Origin: Rhizomicrobium palustre
GTDB taxonomy: Bacteria > Pseudomonadota > Alphaproteobacteria > Micropepsales > Micropepsaceae
NCBI RefSeq assembly: GCF_011761565.1
Contig: NZ_JAASRM010000001.1
Coordinates: 1,674,139-1,738,138 of the forward strand
Direction: 5' to 3'
Length of the DNA stretch: 64,000 nucleotides
Positions within the stretch are counted from its first letter, which is position 1. Each line of letters starts with the position of its first letter. Position numbers and translations under genes: made by a program. Below the pieces are notes generated by a model. That model was not told the DNA's origin. It did no database searches and saw only the letters and a program-made list of their open reading frames with translations. Shown one piece after another: positions 47,578-57,011 of this stretch.

Positions 47578-47961
47578 ATGAACACGTCTGGTCCGGCAGA
47601 GAGCGCCCTTTTCGATGCCCCTGAGGCTATCCTGCTGCATGCAAAGTTTCTGGCGATGCGGCAGGAACTTCAGGGACTTATGGTCAAAAAGGCCGACTGG
47701 AACGTCAAAAAAGCAAAATTGAAAAAGCGTCGCCGCTGGAGCACGAAGCGCCAGCTTGTTCCGCCCGCCCAGCGGCACAAACTGCTTCGTCCCTCCGGTG
47801 CGCAGGAGGGTAATGAGAACCGGCTTAGCCACGGCAAACGCACCCGCGACCGCGAACTTTTCCGCGCCATGATCCGCAGCCATGTGCGCGCGGGCAAAAT
47901 CCTTGTGACCGCGGTGCGGGTGGAGCGGAAAAAGAAGAAAGAGGCTGCGCGCGCCGCATAG
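47578..47961 (+). CDS. Small highly basic protein, unknown
   Basis: A 127-residue protein with many lysines and arginines (for example KKAKLKKRRRWSTKRQ and VERKKKKEAAR), suggesting nucleic-acid binding. GGAG lies seven bases before the ATG, which supports this strand over a longer opposite reading frame. No domain was recognised. The ends are lysine-rich and could be disordered. Confidence 0.5.
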   Translation: MNTSGPAESALFDAPEAILLHAKFLAMRQELQGLMVKKADWNVKKAKLKKRRRWSTKRQLVPPAQRHKLLRPSGAQEGNENRLSHGKRTRDRELFRAMIRSHVRAGKILVTAVRVERKKKKEAARAA

Positions 47962-48035
47962 CGCCTCCCGCAAAACCGGGCTTGCGCCTTTAGGCAAAGC
48001 TCCGCGAAGCTCATCGTGCCAAGAAGGAGAGGCCC

Positions 48036-48506
48036 ATGCCCAAGATCGACATTGCATCTGTGCCCGAGATCAAGCGTTGCGGCTATCCTTCACCGCTCGA
48101 TCAAAACTGTCTCGATCGTGTGCGCAAAGCCTTGGGCGATGCAGGTGGGCTCACGCAGTTCGGCGTCAATCTTCTCACCTTGATGCCCGGCGTGTGGTCC
48201 TCGCAGCGCCATTGGCATGATGTGGAAGACGAATTTGTCTTTGTGCTTTCAGGCGAGGTGACGCTTGTTAGCGATAAGGGCGAAGAGATTTTGAAAGCTG
48301 GCGAATGTGCTGCTTTCCCGAAGGGCGTCCCCGATGGGCATCATCTGATCAACAAATCTTCGGCGCCCGTGGTGGTGCTGGAAATCGGCACGCGCACGCC
48401 GGGTGATACCGACATGTGCTATTACCCCGATCAGGATCTGGTATGGGATGGCCCCAAAGGCGTCTACACCCACCGCGATGGCACGCCTTACCCGCCCAAA
48501 AAATGA
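48036..48506 (+). CDS. Cupin-domain protein
   Basis: A 156-residue single cupin. Metal-site pattern: RHWHDVEDEFVFVLSGEVTLV (H-x-H, Glu) and GHHLINKSSAPVVVLEIG (His) on the second motif. Such small cupins with a C-terminal YYPDQDLVW...THRDGTPY tail are widespread in alphaproteobacteria; the function is unassigned (dioxygenase- or isomerase-like or sensor). GGAGAGG precedes the ATG. Confidence 0.85.
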   Translation: MPKIDIASVPEIKRCGYPSPLDQNCLDRVRKALGDAGGLTQFGVNLLTLMPGVWSSQRHWHDVEDEFVFVLSGEVTLVSDKGEEILKAGECAAFPKGVPDGHHLINKSSAPVVVLEIGTRTPGDTDMCYYPDQDLVWDGPKGVYTHRDGTPYPPKK

Positions 48507-48611
48507 CGAGCGGCGCATAAGATGGTTAACCGCGCGCCTTCCCCTTGTTTACGCTAATCGCCTGAACTAGCGTCACAAAAGCGGGGTAGGTCTGGGGCAC
48601 GGGGGAAGACC

Positions 48612-48911
48612 ATGTACGCGTTCATGCGCCTGTTCAGTCTGTTTCTGGTGGTCATCGCGCTGATGTTTTTGGGCGCTGATGCCATCACCTCTCTCGAGCA
48701 TCCGGGCCGCATCACAGTGCGCTCCTTCGAAGTGGTTTGGGGCCTCTTCGATACGGGCTCACTCGCAGGCTTTAAGGCCTGGGTCGCGACTCTGCCGGGT
48801 TGGCTTGCCAATATCGTCTATTCTGCGCTCGCCATTCCGGCTTGGGCGATTGGCGTGATCGGCGTGGTGCTGGCCTTCGTCTTTGGCCGCAACCGCGAAG
48901 ACGAAGCCTAA
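48612..48911 (+). CDS. Small two-span membrane protein, unknown
   Basis: A 99-residue protein with two membrane segments (residues about 5-25 and 66-92) and a periplasmic loop between; the C-terminal end FGRNREDEA is charged. No family recognised. Its stop and that of the opposite-strand adenosyltransferase gene overlap (48908-48911). Confidence 0.7.
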   Translation: MYAFMRLFSLFLVVIALMFLGADAITSLEHPGRITVRSFEVVWGLFDTGSLAGFKAWVATLPGWLANIVYSALAIPAWAIGVIGVVLAFVFGRNREDEA

Positions 48912-49480
48912 TCGCGGTTCTTGCCTGGCACCCAAAGCACGTCATCGCCTTTGTTAGCGGCGCGGCTCATTACGAAGAGATGGTCAGAAAGCCGGTTGAT
49001 GTAGCGCAGCGCCGGCGCGCCGACCAATTCGTGTTTGGCGAGAGAGACCATCAGCCTTTCGGCGCGGCGCACAATGGTGCGGGCGAGGTGCAGCTCCGCC
49101 GCCAGCGCTGTTCCGCCCGGCAGCACGAAAGAGTTGAGCGGGGCGAGGGCTTCGTTCATCGCATCGATCTCGTGTTCCAGCCGCTCGACCTGCGATTCCT
49201 GGATACGCAGATGCGGGCCTTCCTCGCCCTCTTTTTCCGGCACGCAGAGATCGGCGCCAAGATCGAAAAGATCGTTCTGGATGCGAAAGAGCATGCCATC
49301 CCAAGGGGCATTTTCAGGTCCGGTCGCGCAAAGCCGGGCAATCCCCAGCGCCGCATTGGCCTCATCCACCGTGCCATAGGCTTCCACCCGAAGGGCATCC
49401 TTATCCACGCGGGAGCCGTCACCTAATCCGGTTTGACCTTGGTCGCCGGTTTTGGTGTAGATGCGGTTGAGTTTGACCAT
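48908..49480 (-). CDS. Cob(I)alamin adenosyltransferase, PduO type
   Basis: A 190-residue enzyme that transfers adenosyl from ATP to cob(I)alamin, making coenzyme B12. N-terminal IYTKTGDQGQTGLGDGSRVDKDALRVEAYGTVDEANAALG and the C-terminal RRAERLMVSL...YINRLSDHLFVMSR are PduO-type signatures. No B12-biosynthetic genes or cobalamin riboswitch element is visible in the nearby sequence; the enzyme may serve B12 salvage. Upstream 49481-49578 holds no gene. Confidence 0.95.
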   Translation of the reverse strand: MVKLNRIYTKTGDQGQTGLGDGSRVDKDALRVEAYGTVDEANAALGIARLCATGPENAPWDGMLFRIQNDLFDLGADLCVPEKEGEEGPHLRIQESQVERLEHEIDAMNEALAPLNSFVLPGGTALAAELHLARTIVRRAERLMVSLAKHELVGAPALRYINRLSDHLFVMSRAANKGDDVLWVPGKNRD

Positions 49481-49578
49481 GTTCCCGACCTTATAGCGCC
49501 GCTTCTGCCTGTCAAAGCGGTTGCCTCCCGGACGGGGCAGATTATCATCCTGCCGCCCAAGAGAATGGACCTGAAACC

Positions 49579-49761
49579 ATGGCCGTTGAAGCGCCCGAAA
49601 TCATCGAAGTGGACACCACCCGCGTCGTCTGTGACGGGTCTGGAGGCGCGCTCGGCCATCCTCGCGTCTATCTGGAGATGGGCGATGAGGGTTTTGTCGA
49701 ATGCCCCTATTGCGACCGCCGCTATGTCTTGAAGGCCGGGGCTGAAGGCCAAGGGCATTGA
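49579..49761 (+). CDS. Zinc-finger (CHCC) domain protein
   Basis: A 60-residue protein with the zf-CHCC fold related to the NDUFS6 subunit of complex I: V-x-C-D-G...LGHPRVYLEM...CPYCDRRYVL. The Cys, His, Cys, Cys residues would bind one zinc. Small proteins of this type are common in alphaproteobacteria. Its stop overlaps the TTG start of polA. Confidence 0.9.
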   Translation: MAVEAPEIIEVDTTRVVCDGSGGALGHPRVYLEMGDEGFVECPYCDRRYVLKAGAEGQGH

Positions 49762-52631
49762 GCACCCTGAAAGCGGGGGATCACCTCTATCTCATCGACG
49801 GCTCGGGCTATCTCTTCCGGGCCTATCACGCCTTGCCGCCGCTGACGCGCAAATCCGACGGGCTGCCCACCGGGGCAGTTTCCGGTTATTGCAACATGCT
49901 GTGGAAGCTGCTCGAGGACATGAAGGACGGCGATAAGCCGACTCACCTCGCGGTGATCTTCGATGCGGCCAAACAGACCTTCCGCAACGACATTTACCCC
50001 GCCTACAAGGCGAACCGTCCGCCGGCGCCGGAAGATTTGATTCCCCAATTTCCCCTGGTGCGCGATGCGACGCGCGCCTTTGGCGTGGCTTGTGTGGAGC
50101 TGCCGGGCTTCGAAGCGGACGATCTTATCGCCACCTATGCGCGGCTGGCGCGCGAGGCGGGCGCCCGCTGCACCATCGTCTCTTCCGATAAAGACCTGAT
50201 GCAGCTTGTCGAAGATGGCAAGGTCCAGCTCTTCGACACCATGAAGAACAAGCGCATCGGCTCGGCCGAGGTGATGGAAAAATTTGGCGTGCCGCCTTCG
50301 AAAGTGATCGATGTGCAGGCCCTCGCCGGCGATAGCGTCGATAATGTGCCGGGCGTGCCGGGCATCGGCATCAAGACTGCCGCCGAGCTGATCAACACCT
50401 ATGGCGATCTCGAAACCCTGCTGACGCGGGCGGGCGAAATCAAGCAGCCCAAGCGGCGCGAGACCTTGCAGGTCAATGCGGAGAACGCCCGCGTCTCCTA
50501 TCGGCTGGTGCGGCTCGAAGATCACGCCACCATCACCGAACAACCGGACAGTTTCGCAGTGCGCGAGCCGGTCGCGTCTGAGCTGGTGGCATTTCTCACT
50601 GCTATGGAATTTGCTTCGCTGACCAAGCGCGCCATCGCCCATTACGGCATCAGCGATGCCGATGCGGTGGTGGCCGAAGTTGGGCTCGCCGCGGAAAGCA
50701 ACAAGCAGGTCGCGGCAGCGGAAGCGGTGAAATGCGAAGTCGGCGTGGTCGCCCATCGCGACGCCATCTTAGCTCCCGTCGATCACTCTAAATACGAAAC
50801 CGTCACGAACCCTGAACGGCTCGATTGGTGGATTAGCCGCGCCCGTGCCCAAGGCTATGTTGCTGTCGATACCGAGACGACCTCGCTCGATGCCATGCAG
50901 GCCGGGCTTTGCGGCGTGTCGCTGGCGATTGCCCCGAACGAGGCGTGCTATATCCCTTGCGGCCATGTCCCGCCGGGCGGGCTTGATCTCATGGGCGGCG
51001 GCGAAACCACGCTCACCCAGATGCGCGAGGCGGTGCTGCTGGACCAGTTGAAACTGCTCTTGGAAGACGATTCCGTTCTCAAGATCGGGCAGAACTTCAA
51101 ATACGACTTCACCATCTTCCAGCAGCGCGGTATTCGCGTCACGCCTATCGATGACACCATGCTGATGAGTTATGTCCTCGATGCGGGGCTGCATGGCCAT
51201 GGCATGGATGAGCTCTCCGAGCTGCATTTCCAGCACAAGCCGATCTCGTTTTCCGAAGTTGCGGGCAAGGGCAAAGACAAGATCACCTTTGACTGCGTGC
51301 CGATTCCGGAAGCAACCCGCTATTCGGCGGAAGATTCCGATGTCACTTTGCGGCTTTGGATGCTCTTGAAGCCGCGCCTCCTCGCCGAGAAAAAACGCAC
51401 CGTCTATGAAACCCTCGAGCGGCCGCTTCTGCCGGTGCTGGCGGATATGGAGCGCGAAGGCATCACTATCGATCCTGACCTGTTGCGCCGCCTCTCCAAT
51501 GATTTCGCACAAAGCATGGCGGGTTTCGAAAAAGAAATCGCAGAGCTCGCGGGCGAGACATTCAATGTCGGCTCGCCCAAACAGCTTGGCGATATTCTCT
51601 TCGGCAAGATGAAATTGCCCGGCGGGCAGAAGACCAAGACCGGTGCCTGGTCCACCGATGCCAGCGTGCTCGAGGATCTCGCCGCGCAAGGTCACGAACT
51701 GCCGCAAAAGGTTTTGGAATGGCGCACGCTTTCAAAGCTGCGCGGCACCTATACCGATGCGCTGCCAACCTACATCAACCCCAAAACGGGCAGGGTGCAT
51801 ACGAGTTTCGCCATGGCCGCGGCGGCGACCGGGCGTCTGGCCTCCACCGATCCCAATATCCAGAACATCCCGATCCGCACGGCGGAAGGGCGCAAAATTC
51901 GTCAGGCCTTCATCGCGCCCAAGGGCAAGAAGCTCATCAGCGCCGACTATAGCCAGATCGAGCTGCGCCTCTTCGCCCATATCGCCAATATCCCGGAACT
52001 CAGGAAAGCCTTTGCCGACGGGCTCGATATTCATGCCATGACGGCGTCGGAAATCTTCGGTGTGCCAGTGGAAGGCATGCCGGGCGAAGTGCGCCGTAGA
52101 GCCAAGGCGATCAATTTCGGCATCATCTATGGCATCTCATCTTTTGGCCTTGCCAATCAGCTTGGTATCGGGCGCGGCGAGGCGGACGAGTACATCAAGA
52201 AGTACTTCCAGCGGTTCCCCGGCATCCGCGACTACATGGAAACGACCAAGGCCTATGCGCGCGAGCATGGCTATGTCGAAACCCTGTTCGGGCGCCGCGT
52301 GCATATCCGCGAGATCAATTCCAAGCAGCCGGGCTTTCGCGGCGGGGCTGAACGCGCCGCCATCAATGCGCCGATTCAAGGTACTGCGGCAGATATCATC
52401 CGCCGCGCCATGATCCGCATGCCTGGAGCACTGGCGGAGGCGGGGCTATCGTCCCGCATGCTTCTGCAGGTGCATGACGAATTGGTATTCGAGGCCTGCG
52501 ATGCGGAGGTCGAGAAAACCCAGGCCGTCGCGGTGAAGGTGATGGAGCAAGCACCGCTGCCGGTGATGCAGCTCTCGGTCAAACTCACTGTGGAAGCGCG
52601 CGCCGCCGATAATTGGGACGCCGCGCACTAA
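49758..52631 (+). CDS. polA: DNA polymerase I
   Basis: A 957-residue Pol I with all three domains. The 5' nuclease has GFEADDLIATYA and AGDSVDNVPGVPGIG; the 3'-5' exonuclease has YVAVDTETTSLD (near 371); polymerase motif A is SADYSQIELRLFAHI (near 730), motif B RRRAKAINFGIIYGIS (near 780), and motif C QVHDELVFE (near 908). It fills gaps in repair and Okazaki-fragment maturation. The start is a TTG at 49758 overlapping the upstream stop codon (TTGA), with AAGG upstream. Confidence 0.97.
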   Translation: MSTLKAGDHLYLIDGSGYLFRAYHALPPLTRKSDGLPTGAVSGYCNMLWKLLEDMKDGDKPTHLAVIFDAAKQTFRNDIYPAYKANRPPAPEDLIPQFPLVRDATRAFGVACVELPGFEADDLIATYARLAREAGARCTIVSSDKDLMQLVEDGKVQLFDTMKNKRIGSAEVMEKFGVPPSKVIDVQALAGDSVDNVPGVPGIGIKTAAELINTYGDLETLLTRAGEIKQPKRRETLQVNAENARVSYRLVRLEDHATITEQPDSFAVREPVASELVAFLTAMEFASLTKRAIAHYGISDADAVVAEVGLAAESNKQVAAAEAVKCEVGVVAHRDAILAPVDHSKYETVTNPERLDWWISRARAQGYVAVDTETTSLDAMQAGLCGVSLAIAPNEACYIPCGHVPPGGLDLMGGGETTLTQMREAVLLDQLKLLLEDDSVLKIGQNFKYDFTIFQQRGIRVTPIDDTMLMSYVLDAGLHGHGMDELSELHFQHKPISFSEVAGKGKDKITFDCVPIPEATRYSAEDSDVTLRLWMLLKPRLLAEKKRTVYETLERPLLPVLADMEREGITIDPDLLRRLSNDFAQSMAGFEKEIAELAGETFNVGSPKQLGDILFGKMKLPGGQKTKTGAWSTDASVLEDLAAQGHELPQKVLEWRTLSKLRGTYTDALPTYINPKTGRVHTSFAMAAAATGRLASTDPNIQNIPIRTAEGRKIRQAFIAPKGKKLISADYSQIELRLFAHIANIPELRKAFADGLDIHAMTASEIFGVPVEGMPGEVRRRAKAINFGIIYGISSFGLANQLGIGRGEADEYIKKYFQRFPGIRDYMETTKAYAREHGYVETLFGRRVHIREINSKQPGFRGGAERAAINAPIQGTAADIIRRAMIRMPGALAEAGLSSRMLLQVHDELVFEACDAEVEKTQAVAVKVMEQAPLPVMQLSVKLTVEARAADNWDAAH

Positions 52632-52638
52632 CCCCGCG

Positions 52639-54345
52639 CTAGGCTGCGATCGTCTTCAGCGTCGCCTGCGAAAGCCCCGCCTTGGAAAGGCTGTCGAGGA
52701 GGCCGCTGACGGCTTCCTCGCGGTCTGGCGCTTGCGCGATATAGCCGGTGAGAAAGCCTGGTTGGCCGATATAGCTCGCCAGCATCTGGCGCGCTTTGGT
52801 GGTCATCCTCGGTGTGGTGAAGGTGCCCGCCGTCATCAGCTTTAAGATAAGCTGGGTTTTTTCCACCCCACTCACCGGCTTTTTGTCGATGCTTTCGAAG
52901 ATGCGGTTCTTGGCTTCGACATTGGCGGCGATTTTGTCGAGGACTTCGGCGATTTCCGCGCGCTGGTTTTCCTGCAAGCCGGAGCGCTTCACGCGATCCT
53001 GCAATGCACCAAGCTGCTGTAAGCGCTGCACCGGCGGCAGTTTCGAATTCTGGTAATACTCCTCGAAACCCGAGCCCGTGATCACCGGTGCCACGAAATC
53101 GGCGAGCCGGCGCTTGTTTTCTGCACCGATGATGTTCTCCTCGACGAACAGAATGCGCTCGAGTTTGGTGTCTGGCGGGATGCCCGTCAGATAAGGCGCG
53201 AGCGTCTCCGCAGTGATGAGACGCTGGCTTCTCAGCACGAAGGCCGAGATCAGGTCTTCATGGCTGAGATATTTGCCGATCCCTCTGACCAGAAGATTGG
53301 CGATCTGGCGCAGGGTCTTGAATTCGTCTTCCAGGGAATTGGGGCAAAGCCGCTTGAAGGAGCGGATTTCGGTCAGAATGCGCTGTGCGATGGCGATGCG
53401 CGCATTGGGCAGGCGATCGGCACCGAATTGGCGGGTCAGCGCCACCAGCCCTTCGCGGCCCTCGCTTTCGTCGGGCTCGCGTCCCAGAAAGAGCTTCACC
53501 AGCGCCATCAGCGCGGTGCCGTGGGTCTCCTTATCGCCGATCACTTCGCGCAGCCCCGCGGCCCCGTTCAGGACTTCGGAGATGAGATTATCAACGCAGG
53601 CAAATAACAGCTTGGCGCCCGGCGTTTCACCTTCAGCCTCAGCCATCAACTGCATCAGCCGGGCAACTTTGTCGTCCCAGCCCTTGGCATCCTTGGCAAG
53701 GTAATAGGCAAGCGAGCCGTTCAGGAGATAGGTGCCTTCCGGCGTCTCCGCGAGCTTTTCGGCCAGCGGCAGGAAACCGCCAGGCATGGTCTCGACGAAG
53801 CGCCCCTTCTCATGATCGCGATAGACGCGATGCATCGCCTGGGTGGTGAGTTCGTGTAAGCCGCGGATGATCTTGGTGAGCTGGTTTTCTCCGCTCGCTG
53901 CTTGCGCCACGGCTACACGCTGGATGGCATGCTGCAGGGCGGTGCCAGTCGCTTCCAGCCGCTCCAGAAGATCAGCGCGATGGCCGAGCTCGGTCACCGT
54001 CACCTTGTAGCGGGAGAGGAAGTCCGGCAGCACCTGCGCGATGGTCTTGCGCGCATGATAGGAATAAAGGTCATCGACCTTGAAACAGGGAGAGCTTGGC
54101 ACGTCTTCGTGCAAACCACGCGTTTTGGCTTTCACTTCGCCATGCTCGAAAACTTTGAGGGAGAGATAATCGCCGGTCTCTTCATTGAATGTTTCCTTGA
54201 TCACCTTCACGCCAACGGCATCGCCGTTAATTAGGCTCTGGGCGAATTTAAGCGCATCCTCGCGTTCCTCGCGCACCTCTACGAGGGACCAGCTTCCTGC
54301 CGCCCCCCGCCGGCGGAAGATCTCGTAGTGGATTTGTTTCGCCAT
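52639..54345 (-). CDS. Uncharacterised 568-residue protein behind a CtrA-like box
   Basis: A large soluble protein without signal peptide, membrane segments or a motif that I recognise. The N-terminal ~90 residues look like a compact alpha/beta module (IHYEIFRRRGAAGSWSLVEV...FKVDDLYSYHARKTIAQVLPDF), and the rest is mostly alpha-helical with amphipathic repeats (for example LIRSQRLITAETLAPYL-like helices). It is convergent with polA (stops 7 bases apart) and downstream of moeB on the same strand. A TTAA-N7-TTAA motif lies 53 bases before its ATG, suggesting cell-cycle control. Confidence 0.75.
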   Translation of the reverse strand: MAKQIHYEIFRRRGAAGSWSLVEVREEREDALKFAQSLINGDAVGVKVIKETFNEETGDYLSLKVFEHGEVKAKTRGLHEDVPSSPCFKVDDLYSYHARKTIAQVLPDFLSRYKVTVTELGHRADLLERLEATGTALQHAIQRVAVAQAASGENQLTKIIRGLHELTTQAMHRVYRDHEKGRFVETMPGGFLPLAEKLAETPEGTYLLNGSLAYYLAKDAKGWDDKVARLMQLMAEAEGETPGAKLLFACVDNLISEVLNGAAGLREVIGDKETHGTALMALVKLFLGREPDESEGREGLVALTRQFGADRLPNARIAIAQRILTEIRSFKRLCPNSLEDEFKTLRQIANLLVRGIGKYLSHEDLISAFVLRSQRLITAETLAPYLTGIPPDTKLERILFVEENIIGAENKRRLADFVAPVITGSGFEEYYQNSKLPPVQRLQQLGALQDRVKRSGLQENQRAEIAEVLDKIAANVEAKNRIFESIDKKPVSGVEKTQLILKLMTAGTFTTPRMTTKARQMLASYIGQPGFLTGYIAQAPDREEAVSGLLDSLSKAGLSQATLKTIAA

Positions 54346-54397
54346 TTTATGTCAGTCCCGGACCCCAATTTACTGGAATTAAGCTAAGGGACGGCTT

Positions 54398-54412
54398 TTA
54401 AGCGCTGGTTAA
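54398..54412 (-). promoter_or_regulatory. CtrA-like binding site
   Basis: On the minus strand the sequence TTAACCAGCGCTTAA has the TTAA-N7-TTAA form of the CtrA full site, with the preferred CCA after the first half (TTAACCA). It lies between moeB and the unknown gene, 53 bases upstream of the latter's start codon, a typical promoter position. CtrA is the cell-cycle master regulator of alphaproteobacteria. Confidence 0.55.
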
Positions 54413-54414
54413 AT

Positions 54415-55173
54415 CTATGCTCTGGGCTTTCCACAAAGCGGGCAATTCGGATCAGGTTTTAAGGTGAGTGTCCGAAAGCGCGTATCCAGTGCTTCATAGA
54501 TCAAAAGTTTGCCAGCCATACTTTCACCCGCGCCGGTTATTTCTTTCAAGATTTCCAGAGCTTGCAGTGATCCCATAACGCCCGCCGCAGCGCCCAGCAC
54601 ACCTGCTTCTGTACATGGGCGTACTGCGCCGCGCGGCGGCTCTTCCGGAATAAAGCAGCGGTAACAAGGTTTGCCGCCCTCATGAAATGTCGCGAGCTGG
54701 CCGGAAAACTCCGTCACCGCAGCGCTTACAAGTGTTTTTTTGAGCGCAAAGCAGGTGTCGGCGATGAGAAAGCGGGTGGTGAAATTATCTGATCCATCGG
54801 CCACGATATCAAAGCCGCCGATGATCTCTTTCGCGTTTTCCGCTGTCAGCTTGGTGCGAAAGGTCTCTATCTTCACGTTGGGGTTGATGGCGTTGGCATT
54901 GTCCTTGGCCGAGTCGATTTTCAGCCGTCCGATATCGGCGGTGCGATGGGCAATCTGGCGCTGCAGGTTGGAAAGGCTCACCGCATCGAAATCGACGATG
55001 CCGATGGTGCCGACACCGGCTGCGGCGAGATACAGGATCATCGGGCTGCCGAGCCCTCCCGCGCCCACCACCAGCACCTTGGCCGCTTTGATTTTCGCCT
55101 GTCCGGTTCCGCCCACCTCGCGCAACACGATGTGGCGGGCATAACGCTCAAGTTCGGTTTCGGAAAAACTCAT
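54415..55173 (-). CDS. moeB: Molybdopterin-synthase adenylyltransferase / ThiF-family (MoeB)
   Basis: A 252-residue E1-like enzyme that adenylates the C-terminal Gly of the sulfur carrier MoaD (or ThiS). The ATP-binding GAGGLGSP, DFDAVSLSNLQRQ and the zinc-binding pairs CYRC and CPLC are present. The rhodanese domain found in some relatives is absent. It is separated from pckA by a divergent promoter region of 170 bases and from the CtrA-like box by 3 bases. Confidence 0.93.
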   Translation of the reverse strand: MSFSETELERYARHIVLREVGGTGQAKIKAAKVLVVGAGGLGSPMILYLAAAGVGTIGIVDFDAVSLSNLQRQIAHRTADIGRLKIDSAKDNANAINPNVKIETFRTKLTAENAKEIIGGFDIVADGSDNFTTRFLIADTCFALKKTLVSAAVTEFSGQLATFHEGGKPCYRCFIPEEPPRGAVRPCTEAGVLGAAAGVMGSLQALEILKEITGAGESMAGKLLIYEALDTRFRTLTLKPDPNCPLCGKPRA

Positions 55174-55343
55174 GGCTTGCTCTTACTCCAGCGGGCCCGC
55201 TTCGGCCACGCAAGATTGTGAGGGGAGTGCGACAATTCCGGCTCTAGGATTGCGGGAATGATGCGGGAAATATCTCGCAAGTTTCTCGTGTTGCGGTGAA
55301 ACAATGCGCCTCCTAGGCTTTGGCAGGCGGCGGGAGGACCGGC

Positions 55344-56948
55344 ATGGCCGAGATCGCAAACAGCACGAATTTCAGGGATTTGGAAAAAGCGAACGCTGTT
55401 CGCCAGAACCTATCAGAGCCGCGTCTGGTGGAGCTTTCCCTTTTGCGAGGAGAGGCGCGGTTATCGTGCGACGGCGCGCTGGTGGCGCTCACCGGCCAGC
55501 ATACGGGCCGCTCAGCTTCCGACAAATACGTCGTGAAGGACGCCGCCACCGAGGAAAAAGTCTGGTGGGAGGCAAATAAGGCGCTCTCGCCGGAAGCTTT
55601 CGCCCGGCTCAGAGACGACATGCTCGCCTATGCGGCGAACAAAGAACTGTTCATCCAGGATTTGTGGGGCGGGGCTGATCCCGCCCATCGTTTACCGGTC
55701 AGGGTGTTTACCGAATATGCCTGGCACTCGCTCTTCATCCGCCATCTGCTTATCCGCCCGGACGCGGTGGGGCTGAAGGATTTTGCGCCCGAGTTCACCA
55801 TTCTTGGTCTTCCCGGCTTCAAGGCCGAACCGGCGCGCCACGGCTGCACCAGCTCCACCATCATCGCCATCGATATTTCCCGGCGCCTCGTTCTGATCGC
55901 GGGCACGTCCTATGCGGGCGAGATGAAGAAATCCGTCTTCACGCTCCTCAATTACCTATTGCCGGAAAAAGGCGTGATGCCGATGCATTGCTCGGCCAAT
56001 GCTGGGCAGAAGGGTGATGTTGCGATCTTCTTCGGCCTTTCCGGCACCGGCAAGACGACGCTTTCCGCAGACTCCTCACGCGAGCTCGTCGGTGATGACG
56101 AACATGGCTGGGGCGAGAACGGCATCTTCAATTTCGAAGGCGGTTGTTACGCCAAGGTGATCAAGCTCTCACGCGAAGCCGAGCCCGAGATTTACGCCAC
56201 CACCGAACGTTTCGGCACGGTCTTGGAGAATGTCGTCTGCCATCCTGAGACCGGCGCGCTTGATCTTGATGATGACCGCTATACCGAAAACACCCGCGCG
56301 GCCTATCCCATTCATTTCATCCCGCATGCGAGCGAGACCGGGCGCGTCGGCCATCCCGCCAATGTGATCATGCTGACGGCGGATGCCTTTGGTGTCTTGC
56401 CGCCGATCGCAAAACTCTCGCCCAGCCAGGCGATGTATCACTTCCTCTCGGGCTTCACCGCGCGTCTGGCAGGCACGGAAAAAGGCATGGGCCGCGAGCC
56501 CGAGCCGACTTTCTCCACCTGTTTCGGCGCGCCCTTTATGCCGTTGCACCCGAGCGTCTATGGAAATCTCTTGCGCGATCTGATCGACAAACATGATTGC
56601 GATTGCTGGCTGGTCAATACCGGCTGGAATGGCGGCCCGGCTTCGGCGGGCGGCAAACGTATGCCAATCAAACTAACCCGCACGCTGCTGCATGCCGCCC
56701 TCGATGGCTCTTTGGCGGAAAGCGAATGGGTGCATGATCCGGTATTCGGTTTCCGCATTCCCAAAGCGGTGACGGGCGTCGAAACGAATGTGCTGTTCCC
56801 GCGTGAATCCTGGCCGGATAAAGCCGCGTATGACGCGCAAGCCAAACGCCTCGCCGATCTCTTCCGCGATAATTTCAGGAAGTTCCTGCCTTATGTCGAC
56901 GAACGCGTCCTGCGCGCCGCCGAACACATCGCAGGTGCGGCGGGGTAG
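55344..56948 (+). CDS. pckA: Phosphoenolpyruvate carboxykinase (ATP)
   Basis: A 534-residue ATP-type PEPCK, which decarboxylates and phosphorylates oxaloacetate to PEP in gluconeogenesis. Family signatures: TGRSASDKY near the N-terminus, the kinase-1a loop [11 protein letters not shown], the metal-binding [18 protein letters not shown] and the phosphate-binding region near the C-terminus. GGGAGGA eight bases before the ATG supports this start; an in-frame start at 55320 is possible. Growth on organic acids is implied. Confidence 0.97.
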   Translation: MAEIANSTNFRDLEKANAVRQNLSEPRLVELSLLRGEARLSCDGALVALTGQHTGRSASDKYVVKDAATEEKVWWEANKALSPEAFARLRDDMLAYAANKELFIQDLWGGADPAHRLPVRVFTEYAWHSLFIRHLLIRPDAVGLKDFAPEFTILGLPGFKAEPARHGCTSSTIIAIDISRRLVLIAGTSYAGEMKKSVFTLLNYLLPEKGVMPMHCSANAGQKGDVAIFFGLSGTGKTTLSADSSRELVGDDEHGWGENGIFNFEGGCYAKVIKLSREAEPEIYATTERFGTVLENVVCHPETGALDLDDDRYTENTRAAYPIHFIPHASETGRVGHPANVIMLTADAFGVLPPIAKLSPSQAMYHFLSGFTARLAGTEKGMGREPEPTFSTCFGAPFMPLHPSVYGNLLRDLIDKHDCDCWLVNTGWNGGPASAGGKRMPIKLTRTLLHAALDGSLAESEWVHDPVFGFRIPKAVTGVETNVLFPRESWPDKAAYDAQAKRLADLFRDNFRKFLPYVDERVLRAAEHIAGAAG

Positions 56949-57011
56949 TGCGTGCTCCGAGGCCAAATCGCAGCGCAATTCCGCGTGCTTGAACGCGCGG
57001 CTGCGAAGCAT

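Noticed and set aside
47542..48057. Minus-strand frame of 171 codons opposite the small basic gene.
   Set aside because: The plus-strand gene has a good ribosome-binding site and plausible composition; the minus frame looks like a shadow.
49481..49578. Possible cobalamin riboswitch before the adenosyltransferase gene.
   Set aside because: The gap is under 100 bases and no B12-box-like sequence is visible.
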